DNA of 64,000 nt from Bradyrhizobium ottawaense (GCF_002278135.3 NZ_CP029425.2:7726001-7790000), one strand, 5' to 3'; numbered from the stretch's first letter, positions 27,283 through 37,406 are shown. Notes: generated by a model not told the origin, from the sequence alone. Made by a program: numbers and translations.

Positions 27283-28113
27283 TCAGTTCAGCCAGAGTCG
27301 CGGCAGGGCCGTTCCAGTGCGCGCCAGCACCGCCATCATGTCGACCCGCAACCGCGCCGCATCTTGGGCACAGAACCGGGCCATTGCAAAGCCATTCCAC
27401 GCCGAGATTCCAACCTCGCCGGAGAATGAGTCCGACGCCTCGCGGATGCGTTCGACCAGGGCCTCGTCGCCGGGCACGATCAGCGCCGTGCCAATCGCGG
27501 CACCGCCTTTGGCGACGGCGGATCGCCCAAGTTTTGCGCCGATATTGCCGTCGAGCCTGATGGTCTCGGCGAACACCAGCCTGCCACCACGCCGTAGCCG
27601 CCAGCGGTCGACAAACTCGCCCTGCTCCATCCGCTCGCCCATGGCAGTGCGGCCGAACACCACGATCTCGCAGAGCAGGAGCGAGGCGGCATCATCAAGC
27701 TCGATATCGAAACGGCGGTGGACCCGGGCGCGGTCAAACAGGATGGTCTCTTGCGGCAACCAGGACAGATGCGCACCCGCATCGACCTTCAAGGCAATGC
27801 TGAGCTGCGCCGCGGCTCCGGGCGCCCGATAGACCTTTTCGGCGGCGGCGGTCGTCAGCGTCAGGCGCGAGCTTTGGCCCGCCGTGATGTTGATATCGAA
27901 ACTGTCGCCACCGGCAACGCCGCCTGCCGTGTTGACGAACACGCCGGAGAGCCCCTCGCCTTCCGGCGAGGGAAAGCGCACGCGCAGCGAGCCGGATTCA
28001 TGCAAGACGCCGCGCCGCGTCACGCCGTCACGCGCATGGACGTCGAAACGCACCGCGCCGCGGGCACGGTTTGCCTCGAAAACCCCTGACGTGACCGAAA
28101 CGTCGCTGCGCAT
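27283..28113 (-). CDS. ureD: Urease accessory protein UreD
   Basis: 276-residue scaffold of the urease activation complex, through which nickel passes from UreG to the apo-enzyme. Typical blocks: NTAGGVAGGDSFDINITAG, TTAAAEKVYRA, HLSWLPQETILFDRARVHRRFDIEL and GRTAMGE. It is the first urease gene after the urtABCDE urea transporter, 33 bases from urtE, so uptake and hydrolysis are transcriptionally linked. Confidence 0.96.
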   Translation of the reverse strand: MRSDVSVTSGVFEANRARGAVRFDVHARDGVTRRGVLHESGSLRVRFPSPEGEGLSGVFVNTAGGVAGGDSFDINITAGQSSRLTLTTAAAEKVYRAPGAAAQLSIALKVDAGAHLSWLPQETILFDRARVHRRFDIELDDAASLLLCEIVVFGRTAMGERMEQGEFVDRWRLRRGGRLVFAETIRLDGNIGAKLGRSAVAKGGAAIGTALIVPGDEALVERIREASDSFSGEVGISAWNGFAMARFCAQDAARLRVDMMAVLARTGTALPRLWLN

Positions 28114-28146
28114 CCGCCTCCCCCCAGCCGGTCGCGGCAGAACCTC

Positions 28147-28842
28147 TTACAGCGCCATCTGGCGGCTGATCTCGCTCGCGTCCAAATTGGCGCGATCGCA
28201 GGTGAATTTCACCGCGCCGCGATCCATCACGGCAAAACTGTCGCCGAGTTCGCAGGCAAAGTCGAGATATTGTTCGACCAGCACGATGGCGATGTTGCCG
28301 AGGTTGCGCAAATAGGAGATGGCGCGGCCGATGTCCTTGATGATCGAAGGCTGGATGCCCTCGGTCGGCTCGTCAAGGAGCAGCAATTTCGGCCGCATCA
28401 CCAGCGCGCGACCGATCGCGAGTTGCTGCTGCTGGCCGCCGGAGAGATCGCCACCGCGCCGGCCGAGCATGGATTGCAGCACCGGAAACAGCGAGAACAC
28501 GTCGTCGGGAATGTGCTTGTCCTCGCGCTTGAGCGGACCGAAGCCGGTCTTGAGGTTCTCCTCGACCGTGAGCAGCGGAAAGATCTCGCGGCCCTGCGGC
28601 ACGAAGGCGATGCCCTTGCGTGCCCGCTCATAGGGCTTCAGGCCGGTGATGTCGCTGCCGTCGAGCACGATCGCGCCCGACGAAATCGGATATTGCCCGA
28701 CCATGGCGCGCAGGAGCGAGGTCTTGCCGACGCCGTTGCGCCCGAGCACGCAGGTCACCTTGCCCGGTTCGGCCGAGATCGAGACGCCGCGCAGCGCCTG
28801 CGCCGCGCCGTAGAACAGATTGATGTCTTTGACTTCAAGCAT
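28147..28842 (-). CDS. urtE: Urea ABC transporter ATP-binding protein UrtE
   Basis: 231-residue LivF-type ATPase. Walker A is GRNGVGKTSLLRAM, the signature motif is LSGGQQQQLAIGRAL and Walker B is LLLLDEPTEGIQPSI. The GIQPSI after Walker B is characteristic of UrtE rather than general branched-chain amino acid ATPases. It is separated from urtD by three bases. Energises high-affinity urea import together with UrtD at the inner face of the membrane. Confidence 0.96.
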   Translation of the reverse strand: MLEVKDINLFYGAAQALRGVSISAEPGKVTCVLGRNGVGKTSLLRAMVGQYPISSGAIVLDGSDITGLKPYERARKGIAFVPQGREIFPLLTVEENLKTGFGPLKREDKHIPDDVFSLFPVLQSMLGRRGGDLSGGQQQQLAIGRALVMRPKLLLLDEPTEGIQPSIIKDIGRAISYLRNLGNIAIVLVEQYLDFACELGDSFAVMDRGAVKFTCDRANLDASEISRQMAL

Positions 28843-28845
28843 CGC

Positions 28846-29607
28846 TCAGCGTCCCAGATAGACTTCAATGACCCGCTCGTTGGACGAGACCTGGTCGATG
28901 GTTCCTTCGGCCAGCACGGTGCCTTCGTGCAGACAGGTGACCTTGACGCCGAGCTCGCGCACGAAGGTCATGTCGTGCTCGACCACCATCACGGTGTGGG
29001 TCTTGTTGATCTCTTTCAGCAGCTCGGCGGTCAGATGCGTCTCGACGTCGGTCATCCCCGCGACGGGCTCGTCGACGAGGAGCAGTTTTGGGTCCTGCGC
29101 CAGCAGCATGCCGATCTCGAGCCACTGCTTCTGGCCGTGGCTGAGGCTGCCGGCAAGGCGGTTGCGGGCCTCGGTGAGACGGATCGTCTCCAGCACCTTG
29201 TCGATGCGCTCGGACTCGGCCTTGCTGCCGCGCCAGAACAGCGTGCCCTTGACGCTGTGGTCGACATTGAGCGCGAGCAGGAGGTTGTCCTGCACGGTCT
29301 GGCTCTCGAACACGGTCGGTTTCTGGAACTTGCGGCCGATGCCGAGCTCGGCGATGCGGGTCTCGTCCAGCCGCGTCAGATCGGTGACGCCGTCGAACAG
29401 CACCGTACCCTCGTCGGGCTTGGTCTTGCCGGTGATGATGTCCATCATCGTGGTCTTGCCGGCGCCGTTCGGGCCGATGATGGCGCGCATCTCGCCGGGC
29501 TCGAGCGTCAGCGACAGATTGTTGATGGCGTGGAAACCGTCGAAGGAGACGTGCACGCCGTCGAGATAGAGCATCGCGGAGGTCGCGCGGTTGTCCATGA
29601 CGTTCAT
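28846..29607 (-). CDS. urtD: Urea ABC transporter ATP-binding protein UrtD
   Basis: 253-residue LivG-type ATPase: Walker A GPNGAGKTTMMDII, signature LSHGQKQWLEIGMLL, Walker B LLLVDEPVAGMTDVE, and the long insert typical of LivG-like subunits. The signature reads LSHGQ rather than LSGGQ, which is normal for UrtD. It partners UrtE as a heterodimeric ATPase. Start at 29607 (MNVMDNRAT) or the internal Met at position 4. It is six bases downstream of urtC. Confidence 0.95.
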   Translation of the reverse strand: MNVMDNRATSAMLYLDGVHVSFDGFHAINNLSLTLEPGEMRAIIGPNGAGKTTMMDIITGKTKPDEGTVLFDGVTDLTRLDETRIAELGIGRKFQKPTVFESQTVQDNLLLALNVDHSVKGTLFWRGSKAESERIDKVLETIRLTEARNRLAGSLSHGQKQWLEIGMLLAQDPKLLLVDEPVAGMTDVETHLTAELLKEINKTHTVMVVEHDMTFVRELGVKVTCLHEGTVLAEGTIDQVSSNERVIEVYLGR

Positions 29608-29613
29608 TTGCGC

Positions 29614-30783
29614 CTACTCCGCCATCTTGGGTTCGGTGACGCCGTCCTCGGCCGCAGCGCTCACGGTGGTCGCCGCGTTGCGTTTTTCTTTCGACTGGTC
29701 CCACCAGGCGTTGAAGGTGCCAACAATGCCCTTCGGCAGCAGCAGCGTCACCAGGATGAACAATGCGCCCAGCATGAACAGCCAGTACGGCGCGAGCACG
29801 CCCGAGGTGAAAAACGTCTTGGCGTAGTTGACGACGACGGCCCCGAGCGCGGCACCGACCAGCGTGCCGCGGCCGCCGACCGCGACCCAGATCACCGCCT
29901 CGATCGAATTGCCGGGCGCGAATTCGCTAGGATTGATGATGCCGACCTGCGGCACGTAGAGCGCGCCGGCGACGCCGGCCATGCAGGCCGACACCGTGAA
30001 CACGAACAGCTTGTAGGATTCGACGCGGTAGCCGAGGAAGCGCGTGCGCGACTCCGCGTCACGCACCGCGATCAGCACCTTGCCGAGCTTGGAGGAGACG
30101 ATGGCGCGGCAGATCAGGAAGCCTGCGATCAGTGCCAGACAGCTCAGCGCGAACAGCGCGGCGCGGGTGCCCTCCGCCTGCACGTTGAAGCCGAGAATGT
30201 CCTTGAAGTCGGTCAGGCCGTTGTTGCCGCCGAAGCCGAAGTCGTTGCGGAAGAAGGCGAGCAGCAGCGCATAGGTCATCGCCTGCGTGATGATCGACAG
30301 ATACACGCCGGTGACGCGGGAGCGGAACGCGAGCCAGCCGAAGCAGAAGGCGAGCAGGCCGGGCACGAGCAGCACCATCAGCGCCGCGAACCAGAACATG
30401 TCGAAGCCGTACCAGGTCCAGGGTAGCTTCGAATAGTTCAGGAACACCATGAAGTCGGGCAGGATCGGATTGCCGTAGACGCCGCGGGTGCCGATTTGCC
30501 GCATCAGATACATCCCCATGGCGTAGCCGCCGAGCGCGAAGAAGGCGCCGTGGCCGAGCGAGAGAATGCCGCAATAGCCCCAGATCAAATCGATCGAAAG
30601 CGCGAGGATCGCGTAGCAGACATATTTGCCCCAGAGCGCGACCAGATAGGTCGGCACCTGTAGGAACGAGCCCGCGGGCAGCAGCAAATTGGAGAGCGGG
30701 ATGAGGATGCCGCAGGCCGCGACGACGGCAAGGAAGATCGTCGCGCTGCGGTCCAGCGATCGCGTCAGCATGTGAGGGGTCAT
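29614..30783 (-). CDS. urtC: Urea ABC transporter permease UrtC
   Basis: 389-residue LivM-type inner-membrane permease with about nine hydrophobic segments. Landmarks are DLIWGYCGILSLGHGAFFALGGYAMGMYLM, the FRNDFGFGGNNGLTDFKDILGF loop, the cytoplasmic coupling helix AVRDAESRTRFLGYRVESYKL, and the ending PKGIVGTFNAWW. The start overlaps the urtB stop by four bases (ATGA), so urtB and urtC are translationally coupled. Confidence 0.95.
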   Translation of the reverse strand: MTPHMLTRSLDRSATIFLAVVAACGILIPLSNLLLPAGSFLQVPTYLVALWGKYVCYAILALSIDLIWGYCGILSLGHGAFFALGGYAMGMYLMRQIGTRGVYGNPILPDFMVFLNYSKLPWTWYGFDMFWFAALMVLLVPGLLAFCFGWLAFRSRVTGVYLSIITQAMTYALLLAFFRNDFGFGGNNGLTDFKDILGFNVQAEGTRAALFALSCLALIAGFLICRAIVSSKLGKVLIAVRDAESRTRFLGYRVESYKLFVFTVSACMAGVAGALYVPQVGIINPSEFAPGNSIEAVIWVAVGGRGTLVGAALGAVVVNYAKTFFTSGVLAPYWLFMLGALFILVTLLLPKGIVGTFNAWWDQSKEKRNAATTVSAAAEDGVTEPKMAE

Positions 30784-32387
30784 GCTTCCACCGCACGGCC
30801 CTTGAGCGCGAACAGGCCGCGCGGGCGCTTTTGAATGAACAGGATGATGAGAACCAGGATGGCGATCTTGCCGAGCACGGCGCCGGCGACCGGCTCCAGG
30901 AACTTGTTGGCGATGCCGAGCGTGAAGGCGCCGACCAGCGTGCCCCAGAGATTGCCGACGCCGCCGAACACCACGACCATGAAGCTGTCGATGATGTAGC
31001 TCTGGCCGAGATTGGGGCTGACATTGTCGATCTGCGACAGCGCCACGCCGGCGATGCCGGCAATGCCGGAGCCGAGCCCGAAGGTCAGCGCGTCGACGCG
31101 CGAGGTGGCGATGCCCATCGAGGCCGCCATGCGGCGGTTCTGCGTCACCGCGCGCATCTCGAGGCCGAGCGCCGTGTAGCGCAGCATCGCGAGCAGGATC
31201 GCGAACACGGCGAGCGTGAACACGAGGATCCAGAGCCGGTTATAGGTGATGGTGATCTGGCCGAGCTCGAAGGCGCCGCTCATCCAGGAGGGATTGCCGA
31301 CCTCGCGGTTGGTCGGGCCGAACATGGTGCGCACGGCCTGCTGCAGCACCAGCGACAGGCCCCAGGTCGCGAGCAGCGTCTCCAGCGGACGACCGTAGAG
31401 GAAACGGATGATGCTGCGCTCGATCAGCACGCCGATCGCGCCGGCGACGACAAAGGCCAGCGGCACCGCGATCAGCAGCGAATAGTCGAACAGGCCGGGA
31501 TAGCGGGTGCGGATCACCTCCTGCACCGCGAAGGTGGCGTAGGCCCCGATCATCACCATCTCGCCATGCGCCATGTTGATCACGCCCATCACACCGAAGG
31601 TGATGGCGAGCCCGATCGCGGCGAGCAGCAGCACCGAGCCGAGCGAGAGGCCGTACCAGGCGTTCTGCACCATGGACCAGACCGCGAGCGAGTTCTGGAT
31701 CGAGCCGATCGCGCTCGCGGCAGCCTTGGTCACCGACGCCGGCTGGTCGCCCATGCCTGTGAGCAGGGCCAGTGCCTCCTGGTCGCCGCGCCCCTTGAGG
31801 GTGGCCACCGCCTCCAGCTTCTCGACCTCGGTGGCATCAGGCTTGAACAGCAGGATGGCCGCGCGGGCGTCGCCGAGCGCAGCCTTGACGGATCTGTTGG
31901 TTTCCTTGGCGAGCGCGGCATCGACCGGCTCGAGCGCGGTCTCCTCATGCGACTTGAAGACGGATTGCGCGGCCTGCAGCCGTGTTCCGACGTCCGGCGA
32001 CTGGAGCGTCAGGCTGCCGAGAGCTGCGTCGACGCTGCGGCGCAGGCGGTTGTTGAGGCGAACTGCGCTCGCGCTGTCGGGAACGCTGGCCACCGCCTGG
32101 CCGGTCGCGGCGTCGATCGACTTGCCGTCGGTACCGGTGACGTAAACCTTCTTGCTGTCAGGGTCGGCCATCAGGCGGCCGTCCTGAAGCGCACTGATGA
32201 TGGGGAAAGCCAGCGGATTGCCGCTGCTTGCGACCACGCCGATCGCCTCGTCCGTATCGGAATAATCATCGTTGGCGAATTTGGCGACCGCATCCTCGAA
32301 CGGACCGGCGAGGGCCGGCAGCGCGAACGCGATCAGGAACAACGAGAGCGCAAGCGAGCAGAGGCGCGCGGACAAATGGGCTGGCAC
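30780..32387 (-). CDS. urtB: Urea ABC transporter permease UrtB
   Basis: 535 residues: a signal-peptide-like N-terminus (LSLFLIAFALPALAGPFEDAV), a ~200-residue soluble helical extension that proteobacterial UrtB proteins carry, then the LivH-type permease (from about residue 235, with LGSVLLLAAIGLAITFGVMGVINMAHGEMVMIGAYATF and the coupling segment LEMRAVTQNRRMAASMGI). The start codon is GTG. Following urtA by 84 bases, with an intervening hairpin likely to set the binding-protein to permease ratio. Confidence 0.94.
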   Translation of the reverse strand: MPAHLSARLCSLALSLFLIAFALPALAGPFEDAVAKFANDDYSDTDEAIGVVASSGNPLAFPIISALQDGRLMADPDSKKVYVTGTDGKSIDAATGQAVASVPDSASAVRLNNRLRRSVDAALGSLTLQSPDVGTRLQAAQSVFKSHEETALEPVDAALAKETNRSVKAALGDARAAILLFKPDATEVEKLEAVATLKGRGDQEALALLTGMGDQPASVTKAAASAIGSIQNSLAVWSMVQNAWYGLSLGSVLLLAAIGLAITFGVMGVINMAHGEMVMIGAYATFAVQEVIRTRYPGLFDYSLLIAVPLAFVVAGAIGVLIERSIIRFLYGRPLETLLATWGLSLVLQQAVRTMFGPTNREVGNPSWMSGAFELGQITITYNRLWILVFTLAVFAILLAMLRYTALGLEMRAVTQNRRMAASMGIATSRVDALTFGLGSGIAGIAGVALSQIDNVSPNLGQSYIIDSFMVVVFGGVGNLWGTLVGAFTLGIANKFLEPVAGAVLGKIAILVLIILFIQKRPRGLFALKGRAVEA

Positions 32388-32413
32388 TGTGAATGACCCC
32401 GGCAGAAATGAGT

Positions 32414-32443
32414 GGAGAAGGCGGCGGGATCGCCGCCTTCTCC
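32414..32443. other. Intercistronic hairpin between urtA and urtB
   Basis: A perfect 13-base stem GGAGAAGGCGGCG / CGCCGCCTTCTCC with a four-base loop lies between the urtA stop (32472) and urtB start (32387). There is no T-run after it on the minus strand, so it is not a full terminator. Such structures between binding-protein and permease genes usually protect the upstream mRNA and give more binding protein than permease. Confidence 0.75.
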
Positions 32444-32471
32444 GGGCGTGCTATGGCGTGTCAGATCAGGA

Positions 32472-33794
32472 TCAGGAGCCCGAACCGAGGCACTTGTTGG
32501 TCTTGGTGTTGAAGTTGCCGCACTTCTTGCCGACCCAGTCGCCGACCAGGTCCTTGGAGCCGTCCAGTTCCTTCGACCAGGCATCGCCCGCGACGAGACC
32601 CGGGGTCTTCCAGACCACGTCGAACTGGCCGTTGCCCTTGATCTCGCCGATGAACACCGGCTTGGTGATGTGGTGGTTCGGCAGCATCTTCGACACGCCG
32701 CCGGTCAGGTTCTTGGCTTCGATGCCCGGGAGAGCGTCGATCACCTTGTCCGGATCAGTCGACTTCACCTTCTCGACCGCCTTGACCCACATGTCGAAGC
32801 CGATCACGTGCGCTTCCATCGGATCGTTGGTCACGCGCTTCGGGTTCTTGGTGTAGGCCTGCCATGCCTTGATGAACTTCTCGTTCTCCGGCGACTTGAT
32901 CGACTGGAAGTAATTCCAGGCGGCAAGATGGCCGACCAGCGGCTTGGTGTCGATGCCGGCGAGCTCTTCTTCACCCACCGAGAACGCGACGACCGGGATG
33001 TCCTTCGCCTTGATGCCCTGGTTGCCGAGCTCCTTGTAGAAGGGAACGTTGGCGTCGCCGTTGATGGTCGAGACCACCGCGGTCTTCTTGCCGGCCGAGC
33101 CGAACTTTTTGATGTCGGCCACGATCGTCTGCCAGTCGGAGTGACCGAACGGCGTGTAGTTGATCATGATGTCTTCCTGGGCGACACCCTTCGACTTCAG
33201 ATAGGCTTCCAGGATCTTGTTGGTGGTGCGCGGATAGACGTAGTCGGTGCCCGCGAGCACCCAGCGCTTCACCTTCTCGTCCTTCATCAGGTAATCGACG
33301 GCGGGGATCGCCTGCTGGTTCGGCGCCGCACCCGTGTAGAACACGTTGCGCTCGCTCTCCTCACCCTCGTACTGCACGGGGTAGAACAGGATGTTGTTCA
33401 GCTCCTTGAAGACGGGCAGCACCGACTTGCGCGACACCGAGGTCCAGCAGCCGAACACGACCGAGACCTTGTCCTTGGTGATCAGCTCGCGCGCCTTTTC
33501 GGCGAACAGCGGCCAGTTCGACGCGGGGTCGACGACGACGGCCTCGAGCTTCTTGCCGAGAACGCCGCCCTTCTTGTTCTGCTCGTCGATCAGGAAAAGG
33601 ATGGTGTCCTTCAGCGTGGTTTCGCTGATGGCCATGGTGCCGGAAAGGGAGTGCAGCACGCCGACCTTGATGGTGTCATCCGCGGCCTTCGCGCCAGTCA
33701 ATGAAGCCAGACCCAGCACCAGTCCGGCGGTCGCGGCGAGCACGCCGCGGCGGCTAAATGACGCCGCTATATCGTGAGTGGATTTGCTAAACAT
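32472..33794 (-). CDS. urtA: Urea ABC transporter substrate-binding protein UrtA
   Basis: 440-residue periplasmic urea receptor of the type I, Leu/Ile/Val-binding fold (amide-binding subfamily). The N-terminus has a Tat-type signal, SRRGVLAATAGLVLGLASLTGAKA, with a twin arginine. The mature part starts ADDTIKVGVLHSLSGTMAISETTLKDT, the characteristic UrtA/FmdD block. I start at ATG 33794 (MFSKSTHDIAASFSRRG), preceded by GGGAGA; the frame is open to 33908 but that stretch contains the promoter. First gene of the urea operon. Confidence 0.96.
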   Translation of the reverse strand: MFSKSTHDIAASFSRRGVLAATAGLVLGLASLTGAKAADDTIKVGVLHSLSGTMAISETTLKDTILFLIDEQNKKGGVLGKKLEAVVVDPASNWPLFAEKARELITKDKVSVVFGCWTSVSRKSVLPVFKELNNILFYPVQYEGEESERNVFYTGAAPNQQAIPAVDYLMKDEKVKRWVLAGTDYVYPRTTNKILEAYLKSKGVAQEDIMINYTPFGHSDWQTIVADIKKFGSAGKKTAVVSTINGDANVPFYKELGNQGIKAKDIPVVAFSVGEEELAGIDTKPLVGHLAAWNYFQSIKSPENEKFIKAWQAYTKNPKRVTNDPMEAHVIGFDMWVKAVEKVKSTDPDKVIDALPGIEAKNLTGGVSKMLPNHHITKPVFIGEIKGNGQFDVVWKTPGLVAGDAWSKELDGSKDLVGDWVGKKCGNFNTKTNKCLGSGS

Positions 33795-33870
33795 GAGTGT
33801 CTCATCTCCCTGACGCAGACGTGAAAAACGCTGCGAAACGGCCCCACGGCCGCCTGCGATTAACGGATTC

Positions 33871-33885
33871 GCAAGAACCATGCCA
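33871..33885 (-). promoter_or_regulatory. Sigma-54 (RpoN) promoter of the urea operon
   Basis: On the minus strand the sequence is TGGCATG-GTTC-TTGC, with the invariant GG and GC exactly ten bases apart (TGGCACR-N4-TTGC consensus, one mismatch). The predicted start site is about 12 bases downstream near 33859, leaving a ~65-base leader before urtA. Urea uptake genes in related bacteria are under NtrC/RpoN nitrogen control, which fits. Confidence 0.75.
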
Positions 33886-33900
33886 TGGCCTGGGCACCTT

Positions 33901-33928
33901 CCAACCAATTGGTTTTGCTAACAAAACT
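33901..33928. promoter_or_regulatory. Adjacent palindromes upstream of the urtA promoter
   Basis: AACCAATTGGTT (33903-33914) is a perfect 12-base palindrome. It overlaps by three bases a second inverted repeat GTTTTG-ctaa-CAAAAC (33912-33927). They lie 16-40 bases upstream of the -24 element. Position and symmetry suggest an operator, but the sequence is not a recognisable NtrC box. Confidence 0.45.
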
Positions 33929-34298
33929 GGCCGAAATCAAAGTATCCCGACCTCGAGACAGCCTAAAAATTGAGCCATCCAAATGTATGCCAAAGCGGCA
34001 GGCTGTTCATTTTCTGAGCAAAATGCCCGTTCTGGCTAAATTTCCGGCATAACTATTTCTGCACCGCAATCGCCATTTTGAACGAGCTTGCCTTGAAAGC
34101 GCCCCCTCGATGTTCCATATAAGCGGCCGAGACCTCTTGCGAATCAAGGGGTCGTTGCGAGCCGCGTGTTCTTAAGCCCTTACGGGCCTCTGGCTTGCCC
34201 CATATCTCCCAAGCCATCCGACACCCCAAACACGCAGGTGTCTTCTCGACACCCTTTTGCGTGCGCCGCGCTGAATGCGCCGGGCGCCCGCTTTTGAC

Positions 34299-35873
<1,575 letters not shown>

Positions 35874-35896
35874 CCGTCCACGACCTGGAGAAATTC

Positions 35897-36184
35897 ATGG
35901 CTAAGGAAGAGCTGATCCAGTTCGAAGGACTGGTCACCGAAATCCTCCCCGACGCACGCTACCGCGTGCAGCTCGACGCCGGACACGAGATCGTCGCCTA
36001 TACCGCCGGCAAGATGAAGAAGAACCGCATCAAGACGCTGGCCGGCGACCGCGTGACGGTGGAGATGTCGCCCTATGACCTCGAGAAGGGCCGGCTGATT
36101 TTCCGCCACAAGGACGAGCGTCCCAGCGGGGTGGGTGGACCGCCTCGCCCGGGCCAGCGCGGCGGCCAGTTCCGCCGTCGCTAG
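35897..36184 (+). CDS. infA: Translation initiation factor IF-1
   Basis: 95-residue S1/OB-fold protein that binds the 30S A-site during initiation. The core is the textbook [53 protein letters not shown]...[11 protein letters not shown]-terminal tail of about 20 residues rich in Gly, Pro and Arg ([19 protein letters not shown]) extends beyond the usual 72-residue factor, as seen in some rhizobial IF-1 copies. A GGAGA site precedes the ATG. It follows the RhlE-type helicase gene after 23 bases; whether this is the only infA copy cannot be known from the window. Confidence 0.95.
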   Translation: MAKEELIQFEGLVTEILPDARYRVQLDAGHEIVAYTAGKMKKNRIKTLAGDRVTVEMSPYDLEKGRLIFRHKDERPSGVGGPPRPGQRGGQFRRR

Positions 36185-36222
36185 GCGCTTGAGCGCGGAA
36201 GTAAGATTCCGACCTTTATGTG

Positions 36223-36249
36223 GATCCGCCGCGGACATCGCGGCGGATC
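36223..36249. other. Strong hairpin after infA
   Basis: Perfect 11-base stem GATCCGCCGCG / CGCGGCGGATC with a five-base loop, 38 bases after the infA stop. It is followed by a run of A rather than T on the plus strand, so it is not a standard terminator; it may protect the infA mRNA end or separate it from the cold-shock gene. Confidence 0.55.
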
Positions 36250-36275
36250 AAAAAATCGTGCATGTCCGGATTGTT

Positions 36276-36309
36276 TTGAGGCCTCAATTCCGATAAAATG
36301 AATTTATCG
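36276..36309. promoter_or_regulatory. Two palindromes upstream of the cold-shock gene
   Basis: TTGAGGCCTCAA (36276-36287) is a perfect 12-base palindrome. Four bases on is the inverted repeat CGATAAA-atgaa-TTTATCG (36291-36309). They lie 134-167 bases before the cold-shock gene start, so they could be operators or parts of a structured leader; cold-shock mRNAs commonly have long structured leaders. Confidence 0.4.
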
Positions 36310-36442
36310 ATTTTCGGCCGGACGACATTAGCATCCACCGGTACAGCCGGTTCAGACACGCTGACGACCCTTCCAAAATTCGATCTAACCGGCCTGCGCA
36401 AGCAGGCTCTAACATTGTGTTATCTGAGAAGGGACTATCCCC

Positions 36443-36655
36443 GTGAGCATGGGAACCGTGAAGTGGTTTAACGCGACCAAGGGCTTCGGCTTCATTCAGC
36501 CCGACGACGGCGGCCAGGACGTGTTCGTCCACATCAGCGCTGTGGAGCGTGCGGGCCTCGGCACGCTGCGTGAAGGCCAGAAGCTTTCCTACGAGATCGT
36601 GGCCGACCGCCGTTCCGGCAAGTCGGCAGCGGACAACCTCCGCTCCGAAGGCTGA
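36443..36655 (+). CDS. Cold-shock protein (CspA family)
   Basis: 70-residue single cold-shock domain, an RNA-chaperone OB fold. RNP1 is KGFGFIQPD and RNP2 is VFVHISAVE, both intact, in the frame [16 protein letters not shown]. The start is GTG at 36443, about eight bases after AAGGGA; an internal ATG at 36449 is the alternative. Preceded by a 258-base gap with palindromes and followed by a strong terminator. Lies next to a DEAD-box helicase and IF-1, the three genes together resembling a cold or translation stress group. Confidence 0.94.
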   Translation: MSMGTVKWFNATKGFGFIQPDDGGQDVFVHISAVERAGLGTLREGQKLSYEIVADRRSGKSAADNLRSEG

Positions 36656-36705
36656 GTCCGCCGGGCGCTTGGCCCGATCGGCTCGCGCAAGCCAAAGAAA
36701 GCAAG

Positions 36706-36733
36706 AAGGCCGTGCGCAACGCACGGCCTTTTT
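36706..36733. terminator. Bidirectional Rho-independent terminator
   Basis: Eleven-base perfect stem AAGGCCGTGCG / CGCACGGCCTT with a three-base loop and TTTTT on the plus strand; the minus strand also runs into TTCTTGCTTTC. It lies between the convergent cold-shock gene and the TadE-like gene pair and can serve both. Confidence 0.85.
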
Positions 36734-36757
36734 CATTTTGGCGCCTGCTCGCCGATG

Positions 36758-37402
36758 TCAGCACGTCGTTTGGTTGTTGTTATCTGGGTAGGGATAGGGA
36801 ACGCAGGCGACCTGACGCGGCCGGGTGTAGGACACATCGCTCAAGGGTAAGCTCGACTTCAACACATAGCCTACGGAAGGCGTGTAAGTGTAGCTTGCCT
36901 CGCTGAGTATGAGGTAGGTCGACGGAATCAACAGCGACGCAGGAATCATGCTGGTGACCTTGTCGCCGGGCTTGCGGGCCGAGGTCGCCAGCGTCGCTTG
37001 CGTCGCACCGCTCGCAATGGTGCCGGCCCTGCTCCACTGGATCGTGGCGATGCTGTTGGCATCGATCTGGATCTGGGAGACCGTGCCCTTCACCAGGGTA
37101 GCGTCGTAGGGCATGATGACCGAGATGCTCGCCGTGAACGTATCCTTCATGTCGGCATCGGTGAGCTTGACCGACTGCGATGCCAAATCGGACAGAGCCC
37201 GCGCGATCAACGTGACCTTGCGATCTATCGCCACGGCCGACGAAAACTCGACGGTGCCGAAGAACATCACCAGCATCAGCGGAACGATGACCGCAAATTC
37301 GGTCGCCGCGAGCGCGCGCTTGTCGGCGACGAAGTCGCGCACGGAACAACATCCATTCCGCCAGATATTCGCAATCGCCTGCATCGGTCCGCTCGGATCC
37401 AT
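36758..37402 (-). CDS. TadE-like minor pseudopilin (second of pair)
   Basis: 214-residue TadE/TadG-type protein. After a short cytoplasmic stretch, a single membrane helix carries the family pattern RALAATEFAVIVPLMLVMFFGTVEFSSAVAIDRKV, with the conserved Glu at position five of the helix. The rest is periplasmic and ends in a Cys (NNNQTTC). Pseudopilins of this kind are processed by the prepilin peptidase and needed for Tad pilus assembly. It follows the other TadE-like gene by four bases on the minus strand. An internal Met (MQAIANIW) is a possible start. Confidence 0.88.
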   Translation of the reverse strand: MDPSGPMQAIANIWRNGCCSVRDFVADKRALAATEFAVIVPLMLVMFFGTVEFSSAVAIDRKVTLIARALSDLASQSVKLTDADMKDTFTASISVIMPYDATLVKGTVSQIQIDANSIATIQWSRAGTIASGATQATLATSARKPGDKVTSMIPASLLIPSTYLILSEASYTYTPSVGYVLKSSLPLSDVSYTRPRQVACVPYPYPDNNNQTTC

Positions 37403-37406
37403 CGTC

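Larger units (their letters stand above)
33795..34298. other. 504-base divergent gap between urtA and the RNA helicase gene
   Basis: No gene is supported. The left part is the urtA control region (sigma-54 element at 33871-33885 and palindromes at 33903-33927). The middle (about 33930-34070) is distinctly AT-rich for this genome. The right part (34070-34298) is probably a long leader of the helicase gene; it includes a small hairpin AGCCCTTACGGGCCT near 34175, and no good housekeeping promoter was recognised. Confidence 0.5.

Noticed and set aside
28270..30426. A 718-residue plus-strand open frame across the urt genes, and similar ones at 30831-32396 and 1414-2988
   Set aside because: These are antisense shadows produced by high GC codon use. 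Their translations are Asp/Arg/His/Gly-rich without any family motif, while the opposite strand carries complete urt and cys genes.
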